Of a stretch of DNA of 14,068 nucleotides, positions 7,947 to 14,068 are shown one piece after another (the stretch's first letter is position 1; the number at the start of each line of letters is the position of its first letter). A program made the translations under genes and the position numbers. A model generated the notes under the pieces. The model was not told the origin of the DNA. It saw nothing but the letters and a program-made list of their open reading frames with translations, and did no database searches. Origin of the DNA: JBDRGC01 sp043818215 (GTDB lineage Bacteria > Chloroflexota > Anaerolineae > Anaerolineales > UBA11858); NCBI GenBank assembly GCA_043818215.1, contig JBDRGC010000517.1, positions 1 to 14,068 of the forward strand. Direction: 5' to 3'.

Positions 7947-7951
7947 GGAGG
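7945..7951 (+). promoter_or_regulatory. Strong ribosome binding site deciding a TTG start
   Basis: AAGGAGG begins inside the stop codon of the LCIB-type gene and lies seven bases before TTG at 7959. No ATG or GTG in that frame nearby gives a full N-terminus, so this site fixes the AOR start at TTG and couples the two genes. Confidence 0.8.
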
Positions 7952-7958
7952 GCTTATT

Positions 7959-9659
7959 TTGAACATTTGGCGTATCAATGTACATAAACAACACTTGTCT
8001 ATCGAGCCGGTTCCTGAACTCTGGCAACACCTCGGCGGGCGGGGCCTACTGGCACGCATCCTCGTGGACGAAGTCCCGCCCACCTGCGAGCCGCTTGGCC
8101 CGCAGAACAAGCTCATCTTTGCCCCCGGGCTGATGGTCGGACATCGCCTCTCGTCCTGTGATCGCATCTCGATTGGCGGCAAATCCCCGCTGACCGGCGG
8201 AGTGAAAGAATCCAACGCTGGCGGCACAACCGGTCTGGCGATCACGCATCTCGGTATCAAAGCGCTTATTCTCGAAGACAAACCCGATGATGACGAGTGG
8301 CAGGTCATCCGTCTCTCCGCCACAGGCGCAGAATTCGAGCCTGCCGGTGACCTGGTTGGTCTCGGCGTTTTCGAAGCCGCCCCTCGTCTGCTCGAACGCT
8401 ACGGCAAGCAGGTTGCCATCGCCCTGATTGGTCCCGGCGGCGATATGGAACTGCGCACCGCCGGTATCCAGAATCTCGACAAAGACCGCGTTCCTTCGCG
8501 GATTGCAGCGCGTGGTGGCCTGGGTGCGCTGATGGGATCCAAGCGCATCAAAGCCATCGTCATCGACGCCAGCGGCGGTAAAAAACCGCCCATCGCCGAC
8601 CAACCCGCATTTCGTGCGGCGCAAAAGGCGTATACCAAATCGCTCATGGAGCATCCCCAGACCGCGGCCTACCGCGATTACGGCACGGCGGCGATGACCA
8701 ACTTGACTAACTATTTCGGCAGCTTACCCACGCGCGGCTTCTCCGAAGGTCAGTTCGAAGGCGCGGAAAAGATCAGCGGCGAGTACATGCGCGCAACCCT
8801 GCTGGCGCGCGGCGGCGAGAGCGCCCCCTCCCACGCTTGCATGCCCGGCTGCGTCATCCAATGCTCCAACGTCTACGGCGGCGAAGATGGCAAAACCCTA
8901 GTCTCGCCCCTCGAATACGAAACCATCGGGCTGCTGGGATCCAACCTCGGCATCGACGATCTGGACGTGATCGCCCGCCTGAGTTGGGAAGTCAGCGATC
9001 TGGGACTGGACACGATCGACGTCGGTGCAGCGTTGGGAGTCGCCGCCCAAGCCGGTTTGCTGGATTGGGGCGACGGAGCGCGCGTGGGTGAACTTGTTTC
9101 CGAGATCCGAGCGGGTACGCCACTTGGACGGATTCTCGGCAACGGCGCCGCGACGACAGGCCGCGTCCTCGGCGTGGAGCGGGTCCCGGTTGCCAAAGGG
9201 CAGGCGATGCCCGCCTACGATCCGCGTGCCATCAAGGGGACGGGGGTGACCTACGCCACCTCCCCGCAGGGCGCCGACCACACCTGTGGACTGACCATCC
9301 GTGCCAAGGTCAAGCATACCGACCCCGGGGGGCAAGCTGATCTCTCGCGCGGCGGACAGATCAGCATGGCGGGATACGACACCCTCGGCGTGTGTATCTT
9401 CGCGGGTTTCGGCTTTGCCGCGGCCCCCGAGACCATCTCCGCCCTGCTCAACGCCCGCTATGGCTGGGATGTGGACGAGAATATCTTGCAGGAATTGGGC
9501 CGCGAGACCCTCGAGCTGGAGCGTGAATTCAACAAAGGCGCAGGATTCACCTCTGCTGACGACCGCATCCCCGAATGGATGACGCGTGAGCCAGTCGCGC
9601 CGACCAACGCCGTTTTCGACGTCCCCGCAGAAGATTTAGATAATGTGTTTAATTGGTAA
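7959..9659 (+). CDS. Tungsten/molybdenum aldehyde ferredoxin oxidoreductase (AOR family)
   Basis: Cytosolic enzyme that oxidises aldehydes to carboxylic acids with electrons passing through a 4Fe-4S cluster to ferredoxin. It is 566 residues, close to the family size (about 600). The N-terminal domain shows the expected order IEPVPELWQHLGGRGL, FAPGLMVGH, GGKSPLTGGVKESNAGG and IAARGGLGALMGSKRIKA. The cluster ligands appear as Cys294, Cys298 and Cys302 in HACMPGCVIQC plus Cys479 in DTLGVC, the D-x-x-G-x-C cofactor motif. GLDTID lies at 349-354 and DHTCGL precedes the last domain. The Cys spacing is C-x3-C-x3-C rather than the C-x2-C-x3-C of the Pyrococcus enzyme. The start is TTG with a strong ribosome binding site. 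It is the last gene of the run and plausibly acts on the aldehydes made by the upstream oxidase and aminotransferase. Metal and substrate cannot be read from sequence. Confidence 0.93.
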   Translation: MNIWRINVHKQHLSIEPVPELWQHLGGRGLLARILVDEVPPTCEPLGPQNKLIFAPGLMVGHRLSSCDRISIGGKSPLTGGVKESNAGGTTGLAITHLGIKALILEDKPDDDEWQVIRLSATGAEFEPAGDLVGLGVFEAAPRLLERYGKQVAIALIGPGGDMELRTAGIQNLDKDRVPSRIAARGGLGALMGSKRIKAIVIDASGGKKPPIADQPAFRAAQKAYTKSLMEHPQTAAYRDYGTAAMTNLTNYFGSLPTRGFSEGQFEGAEKISGEYMRATLLARGGESAPSHACMPGCVIQCSNVYGGEDGKTLVSPLEYETIGLLGSNLGIDDLDVIARLSWEVSDLGLDTIDVGAALGVAAQAGLLDWGDGARVGELVSEIRAGTPLGRILGNGAATTGRVLGVERVPVAKGQAMPAYDPRAIKGTGVTYATSPQGADHTCGLTIRAKVKHTDPGGQADLSRGGQISMAGYDTLGVCIFAGFGFAAAPETISALLNARYGWDVDENILQELGRETLELEREFNKGAGFTSADDRIPEWMTREPVAPTNAVFDVPAEDLDNVFNW

Positions 9660-9947
9660 ACCAGTAAATCAGGAATCAGTAGACGAGTAGATCAGTTAGA
9701 CCTAACCCGGACGAGCCGGAACCACGGATTACACTGATTTTACCCATAGGGCACGATGAGGCACAATACCCTGACGGGTACAAGCGAGACACAAAGTTAA
9801 GAAATAAAAAGTTTTCCTTCGTGCCTTTGTGCCTTGGTGGTAAAGGTTCTTGTTTTTGCACAGCATACCCTTCGGTATTGCACCGTGCCGGTATGGTATG
9901 CAAGCTTTTCACTGTTAAGGTACTAAACACGAGCAAAGGATAAAACA
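9660..9947. other. Intergenic region with dispersed-repeat remnants
   Basis: There is no gene in these 288 bases. The stretch 9720-9740 (CCACGGATTACACTGATTTT) and the stretch 9814-9840 (CTTCGTGCCTTTGTGCCTTGG) resemble common dispersed intergenic repeats of many bacterial genomes. CACAAAG (9790-9796) and CTTTGTG (9825-9831) form an inverted pair. The promoter of the thioredoxin reductase gene should lie here, but I cannot assign convincing -35 and -10 boxes. Confidence 0.6.
9863..9901. repeat. Nested ATACC/GGTAT inverted repeats upstream of trxB
   Basis: GCATACC (9863-9869) pairs with GGTATGC (9895-9901), and an inner ATACC-CTTC-GGTAT hairpin lies at 9865-9878. A related small palindrome, TACCC-TGAC-GGGTA, is found at 9767-9780. 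This may be a dispersed repeat or an operator; its position 46 bases before the trxB ATG would suit either. Confidence 0.45.
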
Positions 9948-10886
9948 ATGGCAGATACAAATAATACCCCTATTAAAAATCTAATAATCGGCTCCGGTCC
10001 CGCAGGACTGGCTGCTGCACTGTACACTGCCCGCGCCAATATGACCCCTCTAGTTCTCAGCGGCATGGAGCTTGGCGGGCAGGTTGCGATCACCCATCTG
10101 GTGGAAAATTATCCCGGTTTCCCGGATGGAATTTCAGGCCCAGACCTGGTAGAGAACTTTCAAAAGCAAGCAGAGCGTTTCGGCGCTCGAATTGAATTCG
10201 ATTCTGTTACCGCAGTCGATCTCTCTCAACGGCCTTTCCGCGTGACCGCCTACGGAGGAGAATACCTGGCCGAATCATTGATCCTGGCCACTGGGGCGAC
10301 CCCGCGTCATCTCGATATTCCAGGCGAAAAAGAGTTCACCGGTCGAGGCGTGTCTTACTGCGCCACCTGCGACGGACACTTCTTCCAGGGGAAGGAGGTT
10401 GTCGTCATCGGTGGAGGCGATAGCGCGTTGGAGGAGGGGCTTTTCCTGACACGCTTTGCCAACACTGTGACCATCATCCACCGGCGGGACGAACTGCGCG
10501 CTGGCGCGATTCTACAAAAGCGGGCTTTCGATAATCCAAAGGTCAAATTTATTTGGGATACTGTTCCCACAGAGATTGTAGGGCAAGGTATTGTCAACGC
10601 ACTGCGGCTGCACAACAAGAAAACCGGCCAGGAAAGCGAATTTCCCACGGACGGGTTGTTTATTTTCATTGGACACATACCTAACAACGAACTATATCAG
10701 GGCCACTTGGAAATGGACGAGAATGGTTATCTGATTGTGGATAAGTATATGCAGACCAGCGTCCCCGGTGTGTTCGCCGCCGGAGAGTCCGCTGATTCAC
10801 ACTTCCGTCAGGTGATAACCTCAGCCGGGATGGGGGCCGCCGCAGGGATGCAGGCCATACGCTTCCTCGAAGAGCGTGAGGCGTGA
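9948..10886 (+). CDS. trxB: Thioredoxin reductase (NADPH, flavoprotein)
   Basis: Flavoenzyme that passes electrons from NADPH through FAD and a redox-active disulfide to thioredoxin. The 312-residue length is standard for the low-molecular-weight class. FAD-binding GSGPAG is at 15-20, ELGGQV follows near residue 42, the redox pair CATC is Cys138-Cys141, the NADPH-binding motif is GGGDSALEE at 155-163, and HRRDELRA at 178-185 holds the arginines that favour NADPH. The C-terminal flavin motif reads FAAGES (Glu280) where most homologues have an Asp in AAGD, a conservative change. AAAGGA at 9935-9940 is the ribosome binding site. It is transcribed apart from the AOR run. The last codons and stop are part of a heptamer array. 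No thioredoxin gene is nearby. Confidence 0.94.
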   Translation: MADTNNTPIKNLIIGSGPAGLAAALYTARANMTPLVLSGMELGGQVAITHLVENYPGFPDGISGPDLVENFQKQAERFGARIEFDSVTAVDLSQRPFRVTAYGGEYLAESLILATGATPRHLDIPGEKEFTGRGVSYCATCDGHFFQGKEVVVIGGGDSALEEGLFLTRFANTVTIIHRRDELRAGAILQKRAFDNPKVKFIWDTVPTEIVGQGIVNALRLHNKKTGQESEFPTDGLFIFIGHIPNNELYQGHLEMDENGYLIVDKYMQTSVPGVFAAGESADSHFRQVITSAGMGAAAGMQAIRFLEEREA

Positions 10887-10937
10887 AGCGTGAAACGTGA
10901 GGCATGAAGCGTGAGGCATGACGCGTGAAGCGTGACG
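10875..10937. repeat. Heptamer tandem array (CGTGARG) overlapping the trxB stop
   Basis: Nine 7-base units in strict phase: CGTGAGG, CGTGAAG, CGTGAAA, CGTGAGG, CATGAAG, CGTGAGG, CATGACG, CGTGAAG, CGTGACG. The first unit and part of the second are the codons Arg-Glu-Ala-stop of trxB, so the array starts inside the gene. Confidence 0.93.
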
Positions 10938-11032
10938 AAGTCCCCGAAGCGGAGCGGAGTAGGAAACGTGATCCCGCAGGAGAATTGGGACAATGCGCGA
11001 AAACTCCCATCTCCCCCTCTCCCCCCCTCGCT

Positions 11033-11104
11033 GACTCGCAGACTCGCAGACTCGCAGACTCGCTGACTCGCTGACTCGCTGACTCGCTGACTCGCAGACT
11101 CGCC
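11033..11104. repeat. Octamer tandem array (GACTCGCA / GACTCGCT)
   Basis: Nine 8-base units in strict phase, GACTCGCA or GACTCGCT with a final GACTCGCC. The array ends 9 bases before the stop codon of the minus-strand cell-wall gene, between two convergent genes. The unit differs from the 5902-5961 array mainly in its first base. The 95 bases between it and the heptamer array (10938-11032) hold no gene and no clear terminator. Confidence 0.95.
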
Positions 11105-11112
11105 ACTCGCCC

Positions 11113-12498
11113 CTATTCCAAAATCCACATAATATTCGCGGGAGCGGGGGCCAGAAAATACACAGTCACATACCGCGTCCACCCAACCCAAGCTTCATCG
11201 CTGTAAGCCAGATCGACCCAATGGCGGCCCGCAACTCCCCCGCCAATATCTTCTACGGTGGCAAATCCATACCCGGGAATATATACTAGCTGGCCTTGCA
11301 TGTAGTTAAACCAGGAGCGTATCACGCCTATCACGCCCTTTTGCACAGTTTTTCCGCTGGCCGTTGTGTAAGAGCAAGTGTCCGGGATGCCAATGCGGCA
11401 GGGAGAGTACGAGGTTGCATAAGCCTCCACAGCCCGCCAGTAGCTCACCGGCCCATCGGCGGTACTGACTGTGCGGATGGTGACCTGAGTGCCATACCCA
11501 ACGATGCGCGGCTTCGGCTCGCGGGCCGTCCACTCATCCTCCACCGTTCGAGAGATTTCTTCGCCATCTTCATAAACCACACGCAACCGCCGGGCAGTCA
11601 GGCCGTATTCGCCCACCTGCACAATTTGCTGGGTGTCGAGTTCCACTTCGGGCAGCGGCTGAGACTGCACCCCAAACGGCAGCGGCTCCTGTTCCAGCGT
11701 GATTGCCTCCCGCACCCGTACTACGCGGATTTTTCCGTCTGCTGGTATGGGAGTCTCCTCCGGGGGAATGCTGTGATCCAATCCCTGCGTTGCCAGACCG
11801 GCCTCCGCCAGGGCTGCCCCCATAGTAGCTGCCACTACCCGGGCGCGAACGATTCCATCTTGGGTTTGGATTGTTACTTCGCGGGAGCGTGCCAGCGTTA
11901 CATGGATATCATATCCCTCTAAAACGGTATCCGACTGGGGGGTAAGTTGGTCGCCGTTGTTGAGGCCAATGCCAGCATCCCAAAGCGCTGCCCCCAGGGT
12001 GCTGGCCGTGGAAGCAAAGCTGTGTACCTGGGCGCCATCGTCCACGGTGATACGCGTGACCCGGCGCACTTGCAAGCTGTGTGACCGCGCGTATAGCAGA
12101 GGCTGCCCCGGGTCGACTGGAATCCCATCGGCCAGCACTTGATCCCCCGGGAAGAGAGTCACCCCCGCGAGCGAGAGCAAATTGGCAGGTTGGCGTTCGG
12201 TCGTCAGTAGGGTTCGAGATTCCCCATCGGAGGCAATCAGCACCTGCGAGGCCCGTACGATGCTCACTGTCTCGCCTTCGTGAAGCCAGCTATCCAGTGG
12301 AGGGTAAACCGCATCTCCCTCGGCCACAGAAATTCCGGCTGCGATGAGGACCTCGTTTACATTGAATGCCCAGGCAGCTACCGGTTGGGTCTCCCCATTG
12401 ATCACGACATTGATCGTCTTGTGAATTTCAAGTGCCGCCAGCAGACCGCCGCCCAAAATGAGTGCCAGTACCAGCGGGAGCAGAATTTTTCGGTTCAT
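11113..12498 (-). CDS. Membrane-anchored DUF348/G5/3D-domain cell-wall protein (YabE/Rpf-like)
   Basis: A 461-residue exported protein probably acting on peptidoglycan. MNRK plus a hydrophobic stretch to about residue 23 forms a signal anchor. Four DUF348-type repeats follow, recognisable from VNEVLIAAGISVAEGD, LLSLAGVTLFPGDQ, LGAALWDAGIGLNNGD and MGAALAEAGLATQGLD. Next is a G5-type domain (about residues 270-345, with the ending GYGTQVT), then a 3D-type double-psi barrel with SGKTVQKGVIGV, VYIPGYGFATVEDIGGG and HWVDLAYSD. Asp417 and Asp429 match two of the three family aspartates. The first is not seen: IGVIRSW stands where AVDP is usual. YabE/Rpf relatives are lytic enzymes or wall-remodelling factors; activity here is inferred. 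I chose the ATG at 12498 because the signal sequence starts there, against a TTG 14 codons upstream. No strong ribosome binding site is visible. Confidence 0.87.
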   Translation of the reverse strand: MNRKILLPLVLALILGGGLLAALEIHKTINVVINGETQPVAAWAFNVNEVLIAAGISVAEGDAVYPPLDSWLHEGETVSIVRASQVLIASDGESRTLLTTERQPANLLSLAGVTLFPGDQVLADGIPVDPGQPLLYARSHSLQVRRVTRITVDDGAQVHSFASTASTLGAALWDAGIGLNNGDQLTPQSDTVLEGYDIHVTLARSREVTIQTQDGIVRARVVAATMGAALAEAGLATQGLDHSIPPEETPIPADGKIRVVRVREAITLEQEPLPFGVQSQPLPEVELDTQQIVQVGEYGLTARRLRVVYEDGEEISRTVEDEWTAREPKPRIVGYGTQVTIRTVSTADGPVSYWRAVEAYATSYSPCRIGIPDTCSYTTASGKTVQKGVIGVIRSWFNYMQGQLVYIPGYGFATVEDIGGGVAGRHWVDLAYSDEAWVGWTRYVTVYFLAPAPANIMWILE

Positions 12499-12556
12499 AA
12501 CAAGACATATTCTATCAGACTTGTTGGAGATTGCTCCCAATAAATGACGACAAAAA

Positions 12557-12562
12557 ATTATA
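12557..12562 (-). promoter_or_regulatory. Candidate -10 box for the minus-strand cell-wall gene
   Basis: On the minus strand this reads TATAAT, a perfect -10 consensus, about 60 bases before the chosen ATG. No good -35 box is found 16-18 bases upstream, where a hairpin-forming repeat lies instead, so the call is tentative. Confidence 0.4.
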
Positions 12563-12574
12563 CGCCAGTTAGCA

Positions 12575-12596
12575 GTCCACGAAGGTGGACTTCGTG
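12575..12596. repeat. Compact palindromic repeat in the divergent intergenic region
   Basis: GTCCAC (12575-12580) and GTGGAC (12585-12590) form a stem around GAAG. The shifted pair CACGAAG (12578-12584) and CTTCGTG (12590-12596) can form an alternative stem around GTGGA. The sequence GTCCACGAAGGTGGACTTCG resembles a dispersed intergenic palindrome common in cyanobacteria and some other phyla. It lies between two divergent genes, close to the candidate minus-strand promoter. Confidence 0.6.
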
Positions 12597-12690
12597 CATT
12601 TTGTTGCTGCGACTTACAGTCACCCCTACACGAGCTAAGTAGTTACGGTACAATATAGGAAACTCAAACTACAGAAAAGTGAGGTCTACA

Positions 12691-13719
12691 ATGAATCAAA
12701 ATAAATACCGTTTCCTGCTCGCCCTTTTGACAATCATCAGCGTGACTCTGGCTTGCAGTATCGACTTGACCGGAGATAGCAATCCCGAGGCTACAGTTAA
12801 TGCACTGAGCACATCTATTGTCCAAACAGCAAACGCGGCTGCCGAGGATGGTGACAATGACACTAACACTGACCTTCAGGTCGCCCAAGCTGAGGCAACC
12901 CAGCGCAGTCAATCCATCGAGTCCACCCAAACCGTTGTGGCTGCTTCCCGCGATGAAGGCCAGGAAGCCACATTGTCTGCCGCGGCCCCTGTTATGGCTG
13001 AACTGTCACTCTTCGGTGTGAACTCCGATAACGGGCATGTCGGATGGATGCACTCTCCGGTGACGCTCGATATCGACGGCTATATGCAGCACGATTATGC
13101 CAATGATTATATGCACATCATCGCGCGTGACTTTGTGATCGCGGCCGATATCACCTGGGAGACAGACTACGGCACATCTGGCTGCGGGTTCATGCTGCGT
13201 TCCGACGGTAACGAAAAACTTCCCAATCAATATATGGTTATCATCACGCGCGGCGGCAACGGACACGTGTTCTTCACCGCCATTGCCGATGGTGAACTTG
13301 CCAATGCCCAGGATTTCTACGCCGGCTTGATGGACCGATCCTTCGATTGGAAAAACGGCTCCACCAACCAATTGGTAATCGTAGGGAGAGGGCCGATATT
13401 GGAAATCTATACTAATGGCATAAAAGTTGGTCAGGTAGATACCACTCAACCCCCTCCCGCCCCTGTAATTCCTGCTGCCCCTCAACAGCCGGCCGATAAA
13501 ACTGACCTGGGGGCCGCGGCTCAATATGCTGAACAGCTAAAACAATACCAGGAAACTGTCGAGAAAATCCAAAGCAATTACTCGTTAGCGGCATTCAACT
13601 TCGAAACCAAAGATGCCGTATTCGATGAGGGCTTTGTAGCCATGTTAGCGGTAGCCGAATCAGGGCGCACTGTATGCAAGTTCGACGACGCCTGGTTGTG
13701 GTTGATCGAGGAGGAATAA
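12691..13719 (+). CDS. Putative lipoprotein with a concanavalin/LamG-like domain
   Basis: A 342-residue exported protein of unknown function. It has a lipoprotein signal, MNQNKYRF then a hydrophobic core ending TLAC with Cys22. An Asn/Asp/Thr/Gln-rich low-complexity tether runs to about residue 95. The core from about 115 to 250 (FVIAADITWETDYGTSGCGF, MVIITRGGNGHVFF, NQLVIVGRGPILEIYTNG) reads as a jelly-roll domain of the LamG / DUF1080 type, which often binds sugars. A Pro-rich linker (PPPAPVIPAAP) and a short helical segment follow, and the C-terminus returns to beta-like sequence (FVAMLAVAESGRTVCKFDDAWLW), so the fold may be split by an insertion. ATG 12691 is preferred over GTG 12679 because GAGG at 12681-12684 is spaced for it. 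It is divergent from the wall gene, and a ligand cannot be named. Confidence 0.75.
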   Translation: MNQNKYRFLLALLTIISVTLACSIDLTGDSNPEATVNALSTSIVQTANAAAEDGDNDTNTDLQVAQAEATQRSQSIESTQTVVAASRDEGQEATLSAAAPVMAELSLFGVNSDNGHVGWMHSPVTLDIDGYMQHDYANDYMHIIARDFVIAADITWETDYGTSGCGFMLRSDGNEKLPNQYMVIITRGGNGHVFFTAIADGELANAQDFYAGLMDRSFDWKNGSTNQLVIVGRGPILEIYTNGIKVGQVDTTQPPPAPVIPAAPQQPADKTDLGAAAQYAEQLKQYQETVEKIQSNYSLAAFNFETKDAVFDEGFVAMLAVAESGRTVCKFDDAWLWLIEEE

Positions 13720-13721
13720 CA

Positions 13722-13861
13722 GCAAGAGGCGGGAGGCAAGATGCAAGATGCGGGAGGCAAGATGCGGGAGGCGGGAGGCAAGATGCGTGAGGCAAGATGC
13801 GTGAGGCAAGATGCGGTAGGCGGTAGGCGGGAGGCGTGAGGGGTGGAGGGTGGAGGGTAAT
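13722..13861. repeat. Heptamer tandem array (GCGGGAG / GCAAGAT)
   Basis: Twenty 7-base units in strict phase begin two bases after the lipoprotein stop: GCAAGAG, GCGGGAG, GCAAGAT, GCGTGAG and GCGGTAG, decaying to GGGTGGA at the right. The strand is purine-rich throughout. Its mirror-oriented partner begins eight bases further on. Confidence 0.95.
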
Positions 13862-13868
13862 AAAATCG

Positions 13869-14068
13869 TTTCCCGCTTCCCGCTTCCCGCTTCCCGCTTC
13901 CCGCTTCCCGCTTCCCGCTTCCGGCTTCCCGCTTCCAGCTTCCAGCTTCCCGCTTCCCGCTTCCCGCTTCCCGCTTCCGGCTTCCCGCTTCCGGCTTCCT
14001 GCTTCCAGCTACCAGCTACCCGCGACCCGCGACACGAGACCAGCATCCAGCATAATGCTTCCCACTTC
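13869..14068. repeat. Heptamer tandem array (CTTCCCG), opposite orientation, cut by the window end
   Basis: Some 28 units of 7 bases keep phase to the last base of the window: mostly CTTCCCG with CTTCCGG and CTTCCAG, then diverged CTACCAG, CGACCCG, AGACCAG and CATCCAG. The strand is pyrimidine-rich, so with the array to its left the two could fold into one very large imperfect hairpin. There is no gene in these 200 bases. Confidence 0.95.

Noticed and set aside
12499..12540. Upstream TTG start for the cell-wall protein
   Set aside because: It would put polar residues (SNKSDR) before the signal anchor; the ATG at 12498 directly precedes the Lys-Arg and hydrophobic segment.
13660..14046. Minus-strand open frame of 128 residues with repeated EAGSGKR peptides
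   Set aside because: It only translates the heptamer arrays, with no start signal or known domain.

Overview
The window looks like a chromosomal segment of an anaerobic or facultative Chloroflexota bacterium, probably Anaerolineae. This assignment is an inference. It rests on the style of the cell-wall protein (repeated DUF348, G5 and 3D-like domains), an LCIB-type carbonic anhydrase homologue, a tungsten/molybdenum aldehyde ferredoxin oxidoreductase, and the abundance of degenerate 7- and 8-base tandem arrays between genes. No rRNA or tRNA gene is visible to settle it.

Layout. 1-211: leader with an octamer tandem array. 212-4269: a complete polyamine ABC importer in the order ATPase, permease, permease, binding lipoprotein (potABCD-like). 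A long perfect hairpin and a palindromic mobile-repeat-like element follow. 4509-5782: a FAD-dependent amine oxidase (DAO / gamma-glutamylputrescine oxidase-like) whose first 15 codons are in a different frame from the rest, so the gene carries a one-base frameshift. 5790-5961: a heptamer array followed by an octamer array. 5977-9659: a tight three-gene run made of a class III (4-aminobutyrate-type) aminotransferase, an LCIB-family carbonic anhydrase homologue and an aldehyde ferredoxin oxidoreductase (AOR). 9948-10886: thioredoxin reductase. 10875-11104: again a heptamer then an octamer array. 11113-12498 (minus strand): a membrane-anchored DUF348/G5/3D cell-wall protein. 12691-13719: a divergent lipoprotein. 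13722 to the window end: two long heptamer arrays of opposite orientation.

How the genes may work together (inference): PotABCD brings in putrescine or spermidine, the oxidase and aminotransferase remove amino groups and produce aldehydes, and AOR oxidises the aldehydes to acids while reducing ferredoxin. AOR would take the place of the NAD(P)-dependent dehydrogenases PuuC and GabD, which are not seen here. The LCIB homologue sits between aminotransferase and AOR with translational coupling. It is clearly more AT-rich than both neighbours and keeps the Cys/His/Cys and Asp-Arg residues expected of a zinc carbonic anhydrase. Its role in such an operon is the most interesting open question in the window. 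The second notable signal is the recurring pair of a CRNGARG-type heptamer array followed by a SACTYGCA-type octamer array at two separate loci.
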